DNA of 64,000 nucleotides from Heyndrickxia camelliae (GTDB lineage: Bacteria; Bacillota; Bacilli; Bacillales; Bacillaceae_C): assembly GCF_002844575.1 (NCBI RefSeq), contig NZ_PIQO01000006.1, forward strand, positions 124,001 through 188,000, in the 5' to 3' direction. Positions within the stretch are counted from its first letter, which is position 1, and each line of letters starts with the position of its first letter. The position numbers were made by a program, and so were the translations under genes. Below the pieces are notes generated by a model, which was not told the origin of the DNA, searched no databases, and was given only the letters and a program-made list of their open reading frames with translations. Positions 29,403 to 40,078 of this stretch are shown one piece after another.

Positions 29403-31148
29403 TTGGGTAGAAAATTAACAATTATTTTGCTGATAATATTACTTACATGCACTGGATTCAATCAGCCAGTGAAACAGGTTCAGGCGGAAACAAGCAAAGT
29501 CACCGTTAATGTCTCCGTGCTGAATATTCGAAAAGGACCTGGATTATCATATCCTATTTTAGAGCAGGTGCAAAAGGGAGATCAATTTACTATTTTACAG
29601 AAAAAAAATGATTGGTATGAAATTAGAATGCCTTCAGGAGACACAGGATGGGCAGCTAGCTGGCTCGTTTCAGTAAACGAGTCTAATACACTTGGAGGCG
29701 GTAAAGGTACTGTAACGGTAAATGGATTGCGCTTACGAAGTGCTCCAAGTTCGGATTCTTCCATATTAAAAGTGCTGCAGAAAGACCAGGTAGTGACCGT
29801 ACAATCTCAGAATGGTGACTGGGTAAAGGTCACGGTAAATGGAATTAGTGGATGGATATCCAAGGATTTCATAGAAACAGATAAAAAAACATCAACTCCA
29901 TCTTCCAGTAGTAGTGGAATGATCACGGTTGATCATGTTAATGTCCGAACCTCTCCAACTATTTCGAGCAGTGTAATTGGTTCATTAAACTCCGGCAATG
30001 AAATTACCATATTGGAGGAGCAAAACGGTTGGGTTCATTTTACGATGGGTTCATTAGACGGCTGGGTTAGCAGCCAATATGTTCAAAAAGTAAAAGAAAA
30101 CCAAGAAAAACAGAACCCATCATTGAATAATTCCAGTCAAAAGATGACTGGTACTATTAATGTGAGTTCTCTCAACATTCGCAGTAAACCTTCATTAGAC
30201 GGAAAAATCATTAGCACCATTACAAAGGGCCAAAGCTTTGAAATAAAAAGGGAAGAAAATAATTGGATTGAGATTAACATTAATAATCAAATTGGCTGGA
30301 TTGCAGGTTGGTATGTCAATAAAACCAATTCATCAACCGTTACTTCGCCCCAGAGTGGTAATCAAAAGGGCAGCGTTACAATTCTTTATAATGGGACAAA
30401 TTTAAGAAGTAACGCAACGACAACTTCCAGCATTCTTTCGAGAGCAAATGCCGGAGATTCCTTTAATATTCTCGACACTGTAAACGATTGGTATAAAATT
30501 CGGCTTGAAAACGGAGGAATTGCCTACGTTGCTTCTTGGTTGGTTTCATCCAGCAAAACAAAAGCTAAAAACGTATCTAAAAATAATACACCTCCTAGTA
30601 CAACTGGTGGACTTAAAGGAAAAGTTATTGTAATTGATCCTGGTCATGGCGGCCAGGACAAAGGGACAAGCGGATATAGAGGAACATTTGAAAAAAATCT
30701 TACCTTGAGTACTGCTTTAACACTATATCAAAAATTAAAAAATGCAGGTGCGAATGTGATTCTAACGCGTAGTGATGATCATTATATATCATTGCCTTCT
30801 CGAGTAGGAATAGCAGAAGGCAATCATGCGGACGCTTTTATAAGCATTCATTTTGATAGTTTAAAGGAAGACCCAAGTGTCTCGGGACATACTACCTACT
30901 ACTATCACGGTAATCAAAAAGAATTAGCGCTTGATGTTAACACGGGGATATCTAAACAAGTAGGAATTAATGATAGAGGTGTGCGGTTTGGGGACTTCCA
31001 TGTAATACGTGAAAATAATGCCCCTGCGGTTCTTACTGAATTGGGATATTTAAGTAATCCTAATGAAGAGCTTTTAGTTAATTCAAAGCAGTACCAAGAG
31101 CTTGTAACGACAGGAATCTATAATGGATTAGTGGAATTTTTCAATTAA
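29403..31148 (+). CDS. yrvJ: SH3b-repeat N-acetylmuramoyl-L-alanine amidase (YrvJ)
   Basis: A secreted cell-wall amidase of 581 aa. A signal peptide (about residues 1-28) is followed by five bacterial SH3 repeats (about 31-90, 99-157, 173-232, 250-308, 324-383), each with the xxNxRxxPSxxSxxxG motif that binds the wall, and by an Amidase_3 domain (about 405-580). The zinc and catalytic residues are in VIDPGHGGQDKG, FEKNLTLS, ISIHFDS and VLTELGYLSN. It starts at a TTG behind AAGGAGGTG. The plus-strand position between hisS and dtd matches B. subtilis. Confidence 0.92.
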   Translation: MGRKLTIILLIILLTCTGFNQPVKQVQAETSKVTVNVSVLNIRKGPGLSYPILEQVQKGDQFTILQKKNDWYEIRMPSGDTGWAASWLVSVNESNTLGGGKGTVTVNGLRLRSAPSSDSSILKVLQKDQVVTVQSQNGDWVKVTVNGISGWISKDFIETDKKTSTPSSSSSGMITVDHVNVRTSPTISSSVIGSLNSGNEITILEEQNGWVHFTMGSLDGWVSSQYVQKVKENQEKQNPSLNNSSQKMTGTINVSSLNIRSKPSLDGKIISTITKGQSFEIKREENNWIEININNQIGWIAGWYVNKTNSSTVTSPQSGNQKGSVTILYNGTNLRSNATTTSSILSRANAGDSFNILDTVNDWYKIRLENGGIAYVASWLVSSSKTKAKNVSKNNTPPSTTGGLKGKVIVIDPGHGGQDKGTSGYRGTFEKNLTLSTALTLYQKLKNAGANVILTRSDDHYISLPSRVGIAEGNHADAFISIHFDSLKEDPSVSGHTTYYYHGNQKELALDVNTGISKQVGINDRGVRFGDFHVIRENNAPAVLTELGYLSNPNEELLVNSKQYQELVTTGIYNGLVEFFN

Positions 31149-31343
31149 TGCTAGAACAACCGCCCGCAAGCACTCCAAAAAATAGCGGTTTCTCTGGAAT
31201 AACGGATTTTCTATCCATTATATATTTGAAAAAAGGGAGAATTCGCTAGCTTCTAGGCAATGAAACTAGTCACAGACAATTTTTAAAACAGAATGTTAAC
31301 GACATGCGTAAAATTTTTTAAATTTCCAAGAGGAAAACAATCT

Positions 31344-31370
31344 GGGAAAAGGGACCTGTCCCCTTATCCC
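31344..31370. repeat. Palindrome between yrvJ and dtd
   Basis: GGGAAAAGGGAC and GTCCCCTTATCCC form a 27-base near-perfect palindrome with a 2-base centre. It has no T-run, so it is not a standard terminator. It may be a degenerate copy of a family of palindromes seen in other bacilli; I cannot prove that here. Confidence 0.5.
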
Positions 31371-31373
31371 GCA

Positions 31374-31417
31374 AAAAAAGAGAGAATCTGATAAGATATT
31401 GGTCAGATTCTCTCTTT
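31374..31417 (-). terminator. Rho-independent terminator at the end of dtd
   Basis: A perfect 15-bp stem (AAAGAGAGAATCTGA with TCAGATTCTCTCTTT) followed by T on the minus strand. The dtd stop codon TGA is the end of the first arm. Confidence 0.92.
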
Positions 31418-31852
31418 GCTTTCTACTATTAGAGTTACGGGGCCATCGTTAGTTAGTTTGACATCCATCATGGCGCCGAACTCACCTGTTTCCACATGAA
31501 CGCCTTTTTCGCTTAAGTATTCATTGAAATATTCGTATATAGGCAAAGCATGGTCAGGTTTTGCTGCATCCATGAAATTTGGTCTTCTGCCTTTTCGGCA
31601 ATCCCCATATAAAGTGAATTGAGAAATAGATAAAATTTGTCCACCTACATCTAATAATGACTTATTCATCTTTTCATTTTCATCCTCAAAGATACGAAGA
31701 TTTACGATTTTATCAGCTACATATTTTGCATCTTCCTTCGTATCAGAATGAGTAATTCCAACTAATAGAACCAATCCACCAGAGATTTGTCCAACGATTT
31801 GTCCGTTGACTTCCACACTGGCTTCCTTACTTCTTTGCAATACAACACGCAT
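31403..31852 (-). CDS. dtd: D-aminoacyl-tRNA deacylase Dtd
   Basis: It hydrolyses D-aminoacyl-tRNAs (for example D-Tyr-tRNA) and so protects translation. The two family motifs are present: [15 protein letters not shown] and [12 protein letters not shown], whose cis Gly-Pro gives chiral selection. 149 aa, normal. It lies 29 bases after rel and ends inside its own terminator. Confidence 0.95.
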   Translation of the reverse strand: MRVVLQRSKEASVEVNGQIVGQISGGLVLLVGITHSDTKEDAKYVADKIVNLRIFEDENEKMNKSLLDVGGQILSISQFTLYGDCRKGRRPNFMDAAKPDHALPIYEYFNEYLSEKGVHVETGEFGAMMDVKLTNDGPVTLIVESKERI

Positions 31853-31881
31853 AAATCTTTTTGCTCCTTTTAACTACGTCC

Positions 31882-34071
31882 CTAACTCATAATTCGACGA
31901 ACAGAATAAATATCAGGGATTTGTTTAATTCTTTCTACGACTTTATGAAGATGGCTAATATTTACGATTGAAATGGACATTGTGATAGTGGCCATTTTGT
32001 TCCGATCTGATCTGCCACTTACAGCTGTAATATTTGTTTTTGTCTCATTAACGGCCTGCAATACTTCATTTAATAAGCCTCTTCGATCATATCCGGATAT
32101 CTCTATATCTACATTATATTCCTTACGATTAGCAGAATCGGATTCCCATTCCACTTCAATTAGACGGTTTTGCAACTCCTCATCAGTCACATTTGGACAA
32201 TCCGCTCTATGCACAGAAACCCCTCTGCCTTTTGTGATGAATCCTACAATTTCATCTCCCGGCACAGGATTACAGCAACGAGATAAGCGAATTAATAGAT
32301 TGTCAATTCCTTTCACGACTACTCCCGTTTCGTGTTTTTTCTTTTTTGAAGGAGCTTTAAGCTCTGTTATGACTTCTTGCACAGCTTCTTCTTGATCCCG
32401 TTTTTTACGCCATTTTTCTGTTAATCGATTGGCAATCTGTAAAGCAGTCATCCCATTATATCCAACAGCAGCGTACATATCATCTTCTTGAACAAAATTG
32501 AACTTTTCAGCAACCTTCTTAACATTTTCGGCCGTTAAGATTTCCTTTAAATCAAAGTCCATATTCTTGATCTCTTTTTCAACTAATTCTTTTCCTTTGA
32601 TGATATTTTCTTCTTTTTGCTGTTTCTTAAAGAATTGCCGTATCTTATTTTTTGCCTGGGATGTTTGAGCTAACTTTATCCAATCCCTGCTTGGACCATA
32701 GGAATGCTTAGATGTTAGTATTTCAATTATGTCACCGGTTTTGAGCTTATAATCAAGTGTAACCATCTTGCCATTTATTTTGGCGCCAATTGTTTTATTG
32801 CCAATCTCTGAATGAATACGATAAGCAAAATCAATTGGGACCGAACCTGAAGGAAGCTCAATGACATCCCCTTTTGGCGTAAATACAAACACCATATCAG
32901 AAAAGAGGTCAATTTTTAAGGATTCCATAAATTCTTCTGCATTCGCTGATTCATTTTGAAATTCTAAAATTTCCCTAAACCAGGAAAGCTTTTTCTCAAA
33001 TGAAGTCTGGTTGTTAACAGATTTTCCCTCTTTATACGCCCAATGTGCAGCAACCCCGAATTCAGATATTCGATGCATTTCAAATGTCCTGATTTGAACC
33101 TCCAAAGGATCCCCTTTTGGACCTATAACAGTCGTATGCAACGATTGGTACATATTTGGTTTTGGCATAGCAATGTAATCTTTAAAACGACCAGGCATTG
33201 GCTTCCAGCATGTGTGAATAATACCAAGAACTGCATAACAATCTTTTATGCTATTCACAACGATTCGGACAGCCAATAAATCATAAATTTCGTTAAATTG
33301 TTTATGCTGAAGAACCATTTTTCGATAAATCGAATAAATATGCTTTGGTCTTCCGGAAATTTCTGCTTTAATTGATACATCGTTTAACCGTTCCTTAACC
33401 TCATCGATAACGTCATCTAAATACTGCTCCCTTTCAGCACGTTTCCTTTTCATTAAATTTACAATTCGATAATATTGTTGGGGATTTAAGTACCTGAGGG
33501 CAGTATCCTCGAGCTCCCATTTAATTTTGGAAATCCCGAGTCGATGTGCAAGTGGGGCGAAAATTTCCAATGTTTCATTTGCAATTCTTCTTTGTTTTTC
33601 GACGGGCAAGTGTTTTAATGTTCTCATATTATGAAGACGGTCAGCTAGCTTAATTAAAATCACACGGATATCCTGTGCCATTGCTACAAACATTTTTCGG
33701 TGATTTTCCGCTTGTTGTTCTTCATGAGATTTATATTTAATTTTTCCTAGCTTTGTGACACCATCAACTAACATGGCTACTTCTTCATTAAATTCATCGC
33801 AAATTTCTTCAAGTGTTACACTCGTATCTTCTACGACATCATGGAGAAACCCTGCAGCCACAGTGGAAGGATCCATCTCTAAATCGGCTAGAATGCCGGC
33901 AACTTGAATGGGATGAATAATGTATGGTTCACCCGATTTACGAAATTGCTCTTTATGTGCTTCCTTTGCAAAATCATAAGCTTTACGCACTAATGCAACA
34001 TGTTCGTCGTTTAAATATTCTTTTGTACGATTTATCACATCATCGGCGGATAATATTTGATCCTTCGCCAT
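31882..34071 (-). CDS. relA: Bifunctional (p)ppGpp synthetase/hydrolase Rel
   Basis: The long RSH protein of bacilli (729 aa), which makes (p)ppGpp at starved ribosomes and degrades it. The hydrolase HD domain has [12 protein letters not shown] and [12 protein letters not shown] (about residues 45-155); the synthetase domain has [15 protein letters not shown] (about 240-350); TGS ([18 protein letters not shown]), the zinc-finger region [13 protein letters not shown] and a C-terminal ACT domain follow. Both active sites look intact. It starts at ATG behind AAAGGTG. Confidence 0.96.
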   Translation of the reverse strand: MAKDQILSADDVINRTKEYLNDEHVALVRKAYDFAKEAHKEQFRKSGEPYIIHPIQVAGILADLEMDPSTVAAGFLHDVVEDTSVTLEEICDEFNEEVAMLVDGVTKLGKIKYKSHEEQQAENHRKMFVAMAQDIRVILIKLADRLHNMRTLKHLPVEKQRRIANETLEIFAPLAHRLGISKIKWELEDTALRYLNPQQYYRIVNLMKRKRAEREQYLDDVIDEVKERLNDVSIKAEISGRPKHIYSIYRKMVLQHKQFNEIYDLLAVRIVVNSIKDCYAVLGIIHTCWKPMPGRFKDYIAMPKPNMYQSLHTTVIGPKGDPLEVQIRTFEMHRISEFGVAAHWAYKEGKSVNNQTSFEKKLSWFREILEFQNESANAEEFMESLKIDLFSDMVFVFTPKGDVIELPSGSVPIDFAYRIHSEIGNKTIGAKINGKMVTLDYKLKTGDIIEILTSKHSYGPSRDWIKLAQTSQAKNKIRQFFKKQQKEENIIKGKELVEKEIKNMDFDLKEILTAENVKKVAEKFNFVQEDDMYAAVGYNGMTALQIANRLTEKWRKKRDQEEAVQEVITELKAPSKKKKHETGVVVKGIDNLLIRLSRCCNPVPGDEIVGFITKGRGVSVHRADCPNVTDEELQNRLIEVEWESDSANRKEYNVDIEISGYDRRGLLNEVLQAVNETKTNITAVSGRSDRNKMATITMSISIVNISHLHKVVERIKQIPDIYSVRRIMS

Positions 34072-34204
34072 AGTATAAGATCACCTTTAAATGAATTTTT
34101 GAATGATTGTATTTATTATCGAAAAAAAAACGAATATTGTAAAGTGATTCCTTACGTTTTTTTATGGAAATCTAAAATATTTGTCGAATCTTTTGAAATG
34201 AGTT

Positions 34205-34231
34205 ACTAAAAAAAGCACTCACTCGAGTGCT
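34205..34231 (-). terminator. Rho-independent terminator after apt
   Basis: On the minus strand AGCACTC pairs with GAGTGCT around four bases, followed by seven T. It begins at the apt stop codon. Confidence 0.85.
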
Positions 34232-34233
34232 TA

Positions 34234-34746
34234 TTAATATTCCATTAATGTAAGTATATCGTAACCATCTAATTTTTTGCGACCTTCTAAATAAGATAGT
34301 TCAATTAAGAAAGCGATTCCAGCGACAACTCCACCAAGTTGTTCTACTAATTTAATGGTTGCTTCAATTGTGCCACCAGTTGCAAGTAAATCATCTGTAA
34401 TAAGAACCCGTTGTCCTGGTTTAATGGCATCCTTGTGAATCGTTAAAGCATCTTTGCCGTATTCCAACCCATACTCAACTTGAATTGTTTCTCTAGGGAG
34501 CTTACCTGGTTTTCTTACTGGTGCAAAACCAACTCCAAGTGCATAGGCAACCGGGCACCCAATAATAAATCCACGGGCTTCTGGACCAACCACTAAATCA
34601 ATTTCTTTTTCCTGTGCATATTTAACAATTTCATCTGTAGCGAATTTATATGCTTCACCATTGTCCATTAAGGTTGTAATATCCTTAAACACAATGCCTT
34701 CTTTCGGCCAATCTGGGACAATTGTTACATACTGCTTTAAATCCAT
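34234..34746 (-). CDS. apt: Adenine phosphoribosyltransferase
   Basis: It makes AMP from adenine and PRPP (purine salvage). The PRPP loop [18 protein letters not shown] is at about residues 119-136; [10 protein letters not shown] and PRKPGKLP are the family's base and diphosphate contacts. 170 aa, normal. It overlaps the recJ stop by ten bases, so translation is coupled. The recJ-apt-rel order is that of B. subtilis. Confidence 0.96.
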   Translation of the reverse strand: MDLKQYVTIVPDWPKEGIVFKDITTLMDNGEAYKFATDEIVKYAQEKEIDLVVGPEARGFIIGCPVAYALGVGFAPVRKPGKLPRETIQVEYGLEYGKDALTIHKDAIKPGQRVLITDDLLATGGTIEATIKLVEQLGGVVAGIAFLIELSYLEGRKKLDGYDILTLMEY

Positions 34747-37106
34747 TTCGTCATTTCCTCCTCATGTTCCACTGCACGTGAAACTCTTTCATCAAACCAT
34801 GATTTCAACTCTTTATAGGATGAATATAAAAGTTCATTTTCAAGAGTTATTTGTTCAAGTTTTGCTTGATATGATCTTGATTCTTCTAAATCTCTTTTTG
34901 CTTTCACAGGTTTAAGGGAAATTAGCCCATCCTCTATTGTAACAAAATCTAGTTCAAAAAACACTAGTGACATAAAATCAATTGTCTCCCGAGACCAGCC
35001 TTTATAAGCAGCAAGCTCATCCCCGCGTTTTTGTATATTAAATATCTTTTGTTTCATTAAGAAGGCATAATACCATTTAAAATGCTCTCTTGTTGGGATC
35101 GTGCTGAAAAAATGCTCCAGTTCATGGTAAAAGTGACAATAAATGCGACTAGGCTGCTTTTCTTTAACAAGCAAATCTAGTAATGCTTTAGAAGATGGAA
35201 GATCTAATAAAACGATATTTCGATTATCCACCTTAAGTTCCAAACTTTGTGTTTCCTTATTGATATGAACAATATTTAGTTGATAAGAATCCAACGCAAG
35301 CTTTTCTGCCGTTCTTTTCTGAAACATTATAAATAAAGTATCGTTCTTAGGAATATTTGGTATCCATTTATTTAATTGTTTAACCCCACGAACATCAAAG
35401 AGCTGCCATTCTTCAATTTTTATATCCCTTATAAATATTTGTGGCTTTCGTATGTTATTCCATTCATTAATTGCTAATTCCCCTAAAACAGATACATTTG
35501 CTACGGGGGATACTTGGTGGAAGTAATCTCCCATCCCAAAACCTACTCCATCTAATGAAGTTCCTTCTTTTTCTAACACGACTTTTAAATGTTTATTGTC
35601 TGCGCCAATTTGCCTTAATTGGCTAACAGTTAATTCTTCCATAATGATTTTCGGCTTAGGATTTCCAGTTCCGTATGGCGCCAGCAAGTTAAGCTGTTGT
35701 ATTGACTCTAAATTTACTTCCTCAAGTGGAATGCTTGCATCCACTTCTGTAAGCGGAACAAAATCTTCATTAGATAGATTTGTTTCAGCTATTTCATTTA
35801 AACGGGTACGTAATTCTGGCACGTCCTCTAATGCCAATGTCATTCCCGCTGCCATTGTATGACCGCCAAAATGAGGCAATATATCGCGGCATTTCGACAG
35901 ACTTTGAAAAAGATCAAAGCCGACAATGCTTCTTGCAGAACCCTTTGCCAAACTTTTTTCGGCATCAAAATTTAAGACAATGGTGGGGCGATAATATCGT
36001 TCAACGAGCCTTGATGCCACAATGCCTATTACACCTGGATTCCATCCTTCTTTACCTATGACAATTACTTTATTATCTTGAAGGTCAAATTCTGTTTCAA
36101 TCATGGAGATAGCATCTTTTGTAATTTCGTTCACGATAGCTTGTCTTTCTTTATTTATTCCATCAATTTCTTTCGCAATACTTTTTGCTTTTTCGGTATC
36201 ATCGGTTAATAATAGCTCAACTGCGGGACCTGCATGATCTAAACGTCCAGGAGCATTTAAACGAGGTGCAAGTATAAATCCTACTGTTTCCTCATTTATA
36301 TCTTCCGGTGAGGTATTCGTTAAAGCATATAATGCACAAATTCCAGGACGCTCTGTCACCGCCAATCTCTTTAAACCCTTTTTCACTATCAGACGATTTT
36401 CCCCATGTAATGGGACTAAGTCTGCTACTGTACCAATGGTTACTATATCTAATAATTCTTCCGGCACGCGGTTATATAACGCGTGTGCCAATTTAAACGC
36501 GACCCCAACACCTGCTAATTCCTTAAAAGGATATTCACTCTTTGGGTGTTTCGGATGAACAATAGCCAATGCTGCAGGAAGCTCTGGACCAGGCTCATGG
36601 TGATCGGTAATAATCAAATCTAATCCTAATTGTTTAGCAATAGCTGCCTCATTAATTGCTGCTATTCCAGTATCAACCGTAATAATTAATTTATAACCAT
36701 GAGACTCTGCCCAACGAAATGCCTTTTCATTTGGTCCATACCCCTCTGTAAAGCGATTAGGAATATAGAAGTCAGCTTTTGCACCCAAATCCTTTAAAAC
36801 CGTCATAAGGACTGTTGTACTGCTTACACCGTCAGCATCATAATCACCAAATACAAGAATCGGTTCGTCATTAGCAATCGCTTGGTTAATTCTATTTACT
36901 GCAATGCTCATATCCGGAAGCAGAAATGGATCATGAAAGGTTGCATCCTCCATAAATAAAAAAGACCTCGCTTCTTCTGTTTCTACAATTCCACGATTTA
37001 CTAATAAGGTAGAAACAAGCGGGGTTATGTTTAATTGTTCTACTAATTTATTAACCGCTTCAGGTACGCTGTCTTGAACTACCCAGCGCGTTTTAGATTT
37101 TAACAT
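34737..37106 (-). CDS. recJ: Single-stranded-DNA exonuclease RecJ
   Basis: A 5'-3' ssDNA exonuclease in recombination and repair. DHH motifs: [13 protein letters not shown] (about residues 80-92), [14 protein letters not shown]-type [10 protein letters not shown], and the DHHA1 region with GFGMGDYF later; FGGHTMAAG is also conserved. The 789-aa chain carries the longer C-terminal domain of Bacillus RecJ. The start is the ATG at 37106 ([10 protein letters not shown]) behind GAGGTG; a TTG six codons upstream overlaps that site. Confidence 0.95.
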   Translation of the reverse strand: MLKSKTRWVVQDSVPEAVNKLVEQLNITPLVSTLLVNRGIVETEEARSFLFMEDATFHDPFLLPDMSIAVNRINQAIANDEPILVFGDYDADGVSSTTVLMTVLKDLGAKADFYIPNRFTEGYGPNEKAFRWAESHGYKLIITVDTGIAAINEAAIAKQLGLDLIITDHHEPGPELPAALAIVHPKHPKSEYPFKELAGVGVAFKLAHALYNRVPEELLDIVTIGTVADLVPLHGENRLIVKKGLKRLAVTERPGICALYALTNTSPEDINEETVGFILAPRLNAPGRLDHAGPAVELLLTDDTEKAKSIAKEIDGINKERQAIVNEITKDAISMIETEFDLQDNKVIVIGKEGWNPGVIGIVASRLVERYYRPTIVLNFDAEKSLAKGSARSIVGFDLFQSLSKCRDILPHFGGHTMAAGMTLALEDVPELRTRLNEIAETNLSNEDFVPLTEVDASIPLEEVNLESIQQLNLLAPYGTGNPKPKIIMEELTVSQLRQIGADNKHLKVVLEKEGTSLDGVGFGMGDYFHQVSPVANVSVLGELAINEWNNIRKPQIFIRDIKIEEWQLFDVRGVKQLNKWIPNIPKNDTLFIMFQKRTAEKLALDSYQLNIVHINKETQSLELKVDNRNIVLLDLPSSKALLDLLVKEKQPSRIYCHFYHELEHFFSTIPTREHFKWYYAFLMKQKIFNIQKRGDELAAYKGWSRETIDFMSLVFFELDFVTIEDGLISLKPVKAKRDLEESRSYQAKLEQITLENELLYSSYKELKSWFDERVSRAVEHEEEMTKWI

Positions 37107-37226
37107 AGGTTCACCTCTTAACAATCTAATTATACAATTAATAATTCTACTCTGTCATCCTTTCATTCTAAGGTAAAAGACAATCAGAATAACCACTTTT
37201 TTCACATACTGTTATACTTTGTATAT

Positions 37227-37260
37227 AAAAAAGGAACCTAAAATATCAGGTTCCTTTTTT
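37227..37260. terminator. Terminator after secDF
   Basis: A perfect stem (AAAAAAGGAACCT with AGGTTCCTTTTTT) around 8 bases. T-runs on both strands; the minus-strand use follows secDF. Confidence 0.9.
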
Positions 37261-37264
37261 ATGT

Positions 37265-39532
37265 TTAAACTTGTGGTTCATCTGACCATTTACGTTTTTC
37301 TTTTACTGTTTTCAGAGTACCTTTCTTCTTCAATTCCTTATTCTTTAGATCAAACCAAAGCTGTGCCGCGATGAAAATAGAAGAGTAGCAACCCATAATC
37401 AATCCGACTAATAAGGCAATAGAGAAGTTTCGAATCGACTCACTTCCGAATATTAACAATGCAACCGCAGTAATAACTACTGTTAACACTGTGTTAATGG
37501 AGCGGGTTAAGGTTTGACGTATACCAGCATTTACAATGTTTGCAATATCTTCTGTTGTTTTAAGTCTTCCTTTTGACTTCATGTTATCGCGGATTCGGTC
37601 AAATGTAACAATGGTATCGTTGATAGAATAACCCACGATTGTTAAAACAGCCGCTATAAAGGTTAAATCTACTTCCAGTCTTGTAATACTGAAGAAGGCA
37701 ACTATCAGAAAGGCATCATGCAAGAGTGAAACAATGGCCGCCAATCCCATTCTCCATTCAAATCGAATAGAAACGTATATTATGATCCCTATTGCAGCGA
37801 TAATAAGCGAAATAATCGCATTCTTTGCAAGTTCTTTTCCTACAGTAGGAGATACTTTGCTCAAACTGGTAGTATGGTTTCCATATTTATTGTCAAAATA
37901 GGATTTAACTTGTTCCTCTTTTTGTTTTGAGAAGTCATCTTTAAATCGGACAACACCAACTTGATTTTTACTTCCACCTAATACTATATCTTCCGGAGTC
38001 AGATGAAGAGTTTGTAAATCAGATTCGATTTGTTGCTCCGTTAATGGTTGTTTTGCCATTATTTGCAAACGAGAACCTTTAGAAAAGTCAATACTTAAAT
38101 TCAAACGGAAAATCGCAAGGAAAATTATTCCCAAAACAGTCAGACCGATAGCAATGGAATAGAATATTTTTCGATGCTTTACAAAATCAAATTTATCGAA
38201 ATGCGTAGATAAATCATGTGTATCTATATTATCAGCTAAATTATGAATATGTTTGCGATTAACCCCAAACCAACCAGGTTTATTTTTCAGTACATTACTA
38301 TTAACCCAGAAGCTTAAGAAGATTCTAGCTCCATACACAGCTGTAAGGAAACTTAACAGAATACTGATAATTAACATGGTAGCAAAACCTTTTACGGAGC
38401 TATTTCCGTAAACGAACAATACTGCTGCAGCTAATATTGTTGTAATATTGGCATCAAAAATCGCAATAAATGATGATTTATTCCCGGCATGAAAGGCAGA
38501 TTTTATCGTCCTTCCAACCCGAATTTCTTCTTTAATCCGCTCATACGTAATGATATTGGCGTCGACTGCCATACCGACCCCGAGAACCAAAGCGGCAATA
38601 CCTGGCAAGGTTAAGACACCATGTATCAGATGGAAAATTAAAAGCGTTAAGTAGATATAAATCATTAATGTAATTGTTGCAATAACCCCTGGCAAACGAT
38701 AATAGCCAATCATGAATAAGAAAATGACAATAACTCCAATAATACCTGCTGTAACAGTTGTATTTAGAGAGTGTTGTCCAAACTTCGCCCCTACGGATGT
38801 GGAATATTCTTCTTTCATTTTAACTGGCAGTGCACCAGCTTTTAATAGAGAGGCAAGATTTTGTGCCTCTTCCACTGTAAAGTTACCTGTAATTTGCACA
38901 CTATCTGTATTTAACACTTGAGATACACTTGGATTAGAGAGGAATCGAGGATTTTTCTTTGCAACCTCTGCCTTATAGGAATCTTTGCCCTCTTTAAAAT
39001 CCATCCAAATAATTAATTGATTATTTGGAGCCATATCAAGAATCTTTTTGGTAACATTTTTGAACTTACTACGATCCTTTAATTTAAGTACAACATCAGG
39101 ATTTCCAGCTTCATCAAAAGATTGCTTCGCGGATCCCTGAACTAAATCTGTACCGTCCATCATCTTTTTATCGTTTACATCGCGAAATGATATATTTGCT
39201 TCAGTGGACAACATTTTTCGTGCTTCATCTTGATTCTTAACGCCTGCAAGCTGAACACGAATTCTGTCTTTACCCTCTATTTGAATACTTGGTTCATTCA
39301 CACCAAGAGCATTCACACGTTTATCAAGGGCCTTGACAGTGTTATTTAAAACATCTTTTGTAATTTTCTGTCCCTTAATAGCAGGTTCTACTTTGTATAA
39401 GACTTCAAAGCCGCCTTGCAGATCGAGACCTAGGTTAATTTTTTTCACAATACTGTCAGTAGTGCCTCCCAATAGTCCTGCAAATAAAAGGACAATCAGA
39501 AAGAAGGCAATGATACGACTTCTTTTTACCAT
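37265..39532 (-). CDS. secDF: Protein translocase subunit SecDF
   Basis: A fused SecD-SecF protein of the Sec translocon that uses the proton gradient to pull exported proteins. It has 12 membrane segments in two RND-like halves. The SecD half has LGLDLQGGFEVLYKV and GVGMAVDANIITYERI; the SecF half has SIDFSKGSRL and VGYSINDTIVTFDRIRDN. 755 aa. The ATG at 39532 (MVKRSRIIAFF) behind GGGAGG is chosen over an upstream TTG. As in B. subtilis, one gene replaces separate secD and secF. Confidence 0.95.
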   Translation of the reverse strand: MVKRSRIIAFFLIVLLFAGLLGGTTDSIVKKINLGLDLQGGFEVLYKVEPAIKGQKITKDVLNNTVKALDKRVNALGVNEPSIQIEGKDRIRVQLAGVKNQDEARKMLSTEANISFRDVNDKKMMDGTDLVQGSAKQSFDEAGNPDVVLKLKDRSKFKNVTKKILDMAPNNQLIIWMDFKEGKDSYKAEVAKKNPRFLSNPSVSQVLNTDSVQITGNFTVEEAQNLASLLKAGALPVKMKEEYSTSVGAKFGQHSLNTTVTAGIIGVIVIFLFMIGYYRLPGVIATITLMIYIYLTLLIFHLIHGVLTLPGIAALVLGVGMAVDANIITYERIKEEIRVGRTIKSAFHAGNKSSFIAIFDANITTILAAAVLFVYGNSSVKGFATMLIISILLSFLTAVYGARIFLSFWVNSNVLKNKPGWFGVNRKHIHNLADNIDTHDLSTHFDKFDFVKHRKIFYSIAIGLTVLGIIFLAIFRLNLSIDFSKGSRLQIMAKQPLTEQQIESDLQTLHLTPEDIVLGGSKNQVGVVRFKDDFSKQKEEQVKSYFDNKYGNHTTSLSKVSPTVGKELAKNAIISLIIAAIGIIIYVSIRFEWRMGLAAIVSLLHDAFLIVAFFSITRLEVDLTFIAAVLTIVGYSINDTIVTFDRIRDNMKSKGRLKTTEDIANIVNAGIRQTLTRSINTVLTVVITAVALLIFGSESIRNFSIALLVGLIMGCYSSIFIAAQLWFDLKNKELKKKGTLKTVKEKRKWSDEPQV

Positions 39533-39664
39533 TATGTAAAATCCTCCCAGCAAAAATAAAAAGCTACAAAATCTACTTATTTCTTATAAGTGCAGTTTTA
39601 TTCAGTTATTAATCATTATGAATTAGAAAAAAAAATGTGTCAATTTTTGTTTTAATCTACTTAA

Positions 39665-39976
39665 TTAATTATCATTTGGTTTTAATAGCTCTCGTAATTC
39701 ATCTCCGTCAAGTTCCACAAACCAGTTGGAAGATTTATATGCCTCTATTGTTGTGAAGTTCATATATTCTCCTACTTTTACTGATAGGACGTCTGAAAAT
39801 AGCTCATGCAATCTTATATCTGCTTTTGTTTTTTTCCATTTCTTTTTCGTCAGGTATTCCCATAAATCCTTTATTTCCACTTTCCCATACCCAATTAATA
39901 AGAACTCCTCCACTTTGCTTTTTAACGCAGGTTGAAGCAATTCAAAATATTCATCATACGGATGTATATTATCCAA
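39665..39976 (-). CDS. comN: Post-transcriptional regulator ComN (YrzD)
   Basis: A 103-aa cytoplasmic protein matching ComN, which in B. subtilis promotes accumulation of comE mRNA and associates with DivIVA at poles and septa. The conserved LKSKVEEFLLIGYGKV and DLWEYLTKKKWKK lie in the first two thirds. The start is taken at the TTG at 39976 (reading MDNIHPYDEYF) behind GAGGAGG; the upstream in-frame ATG (39994) overlaps that site. It lies between secDF and the divergent spoVB, as yrzD does in B. subtilis. Confidence 0.82.
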   Translation of the reverse strand: MDNIHPYDEYFELLQPALKSKVEEFLLIGYGKVEIKDLWEYLTKKKWKKTKADIRLHELFSDVLSVKVGEYMNFTTIEAYKSSNWFVELDGDELRELLKPNDN

Positions 39977-40003
39977 CCCCTCTTCCCTCCTCATAATGAA
40001 CTT

Positions 40004-40034
40004 GTCATGCTTTGTCCATCATGCAGCATATATA
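40004..40034 (+). promoter_or_regulatory. Likely sigma-E promoter of spoVB
   Basis: GTCATGCT (40004-40011) and CATATATA (40027-40034) with a 15-base spacer fit the sigma-E pattern (GTCATATT and CATACANT). spoVB is sigma-E dependent in B. subtilis. Confidence 0.55.
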
Positions 40035-40078
40035 TCTAATTGTATATGAAATTACCGATTTTGAGAAGGTAGGTTAAA

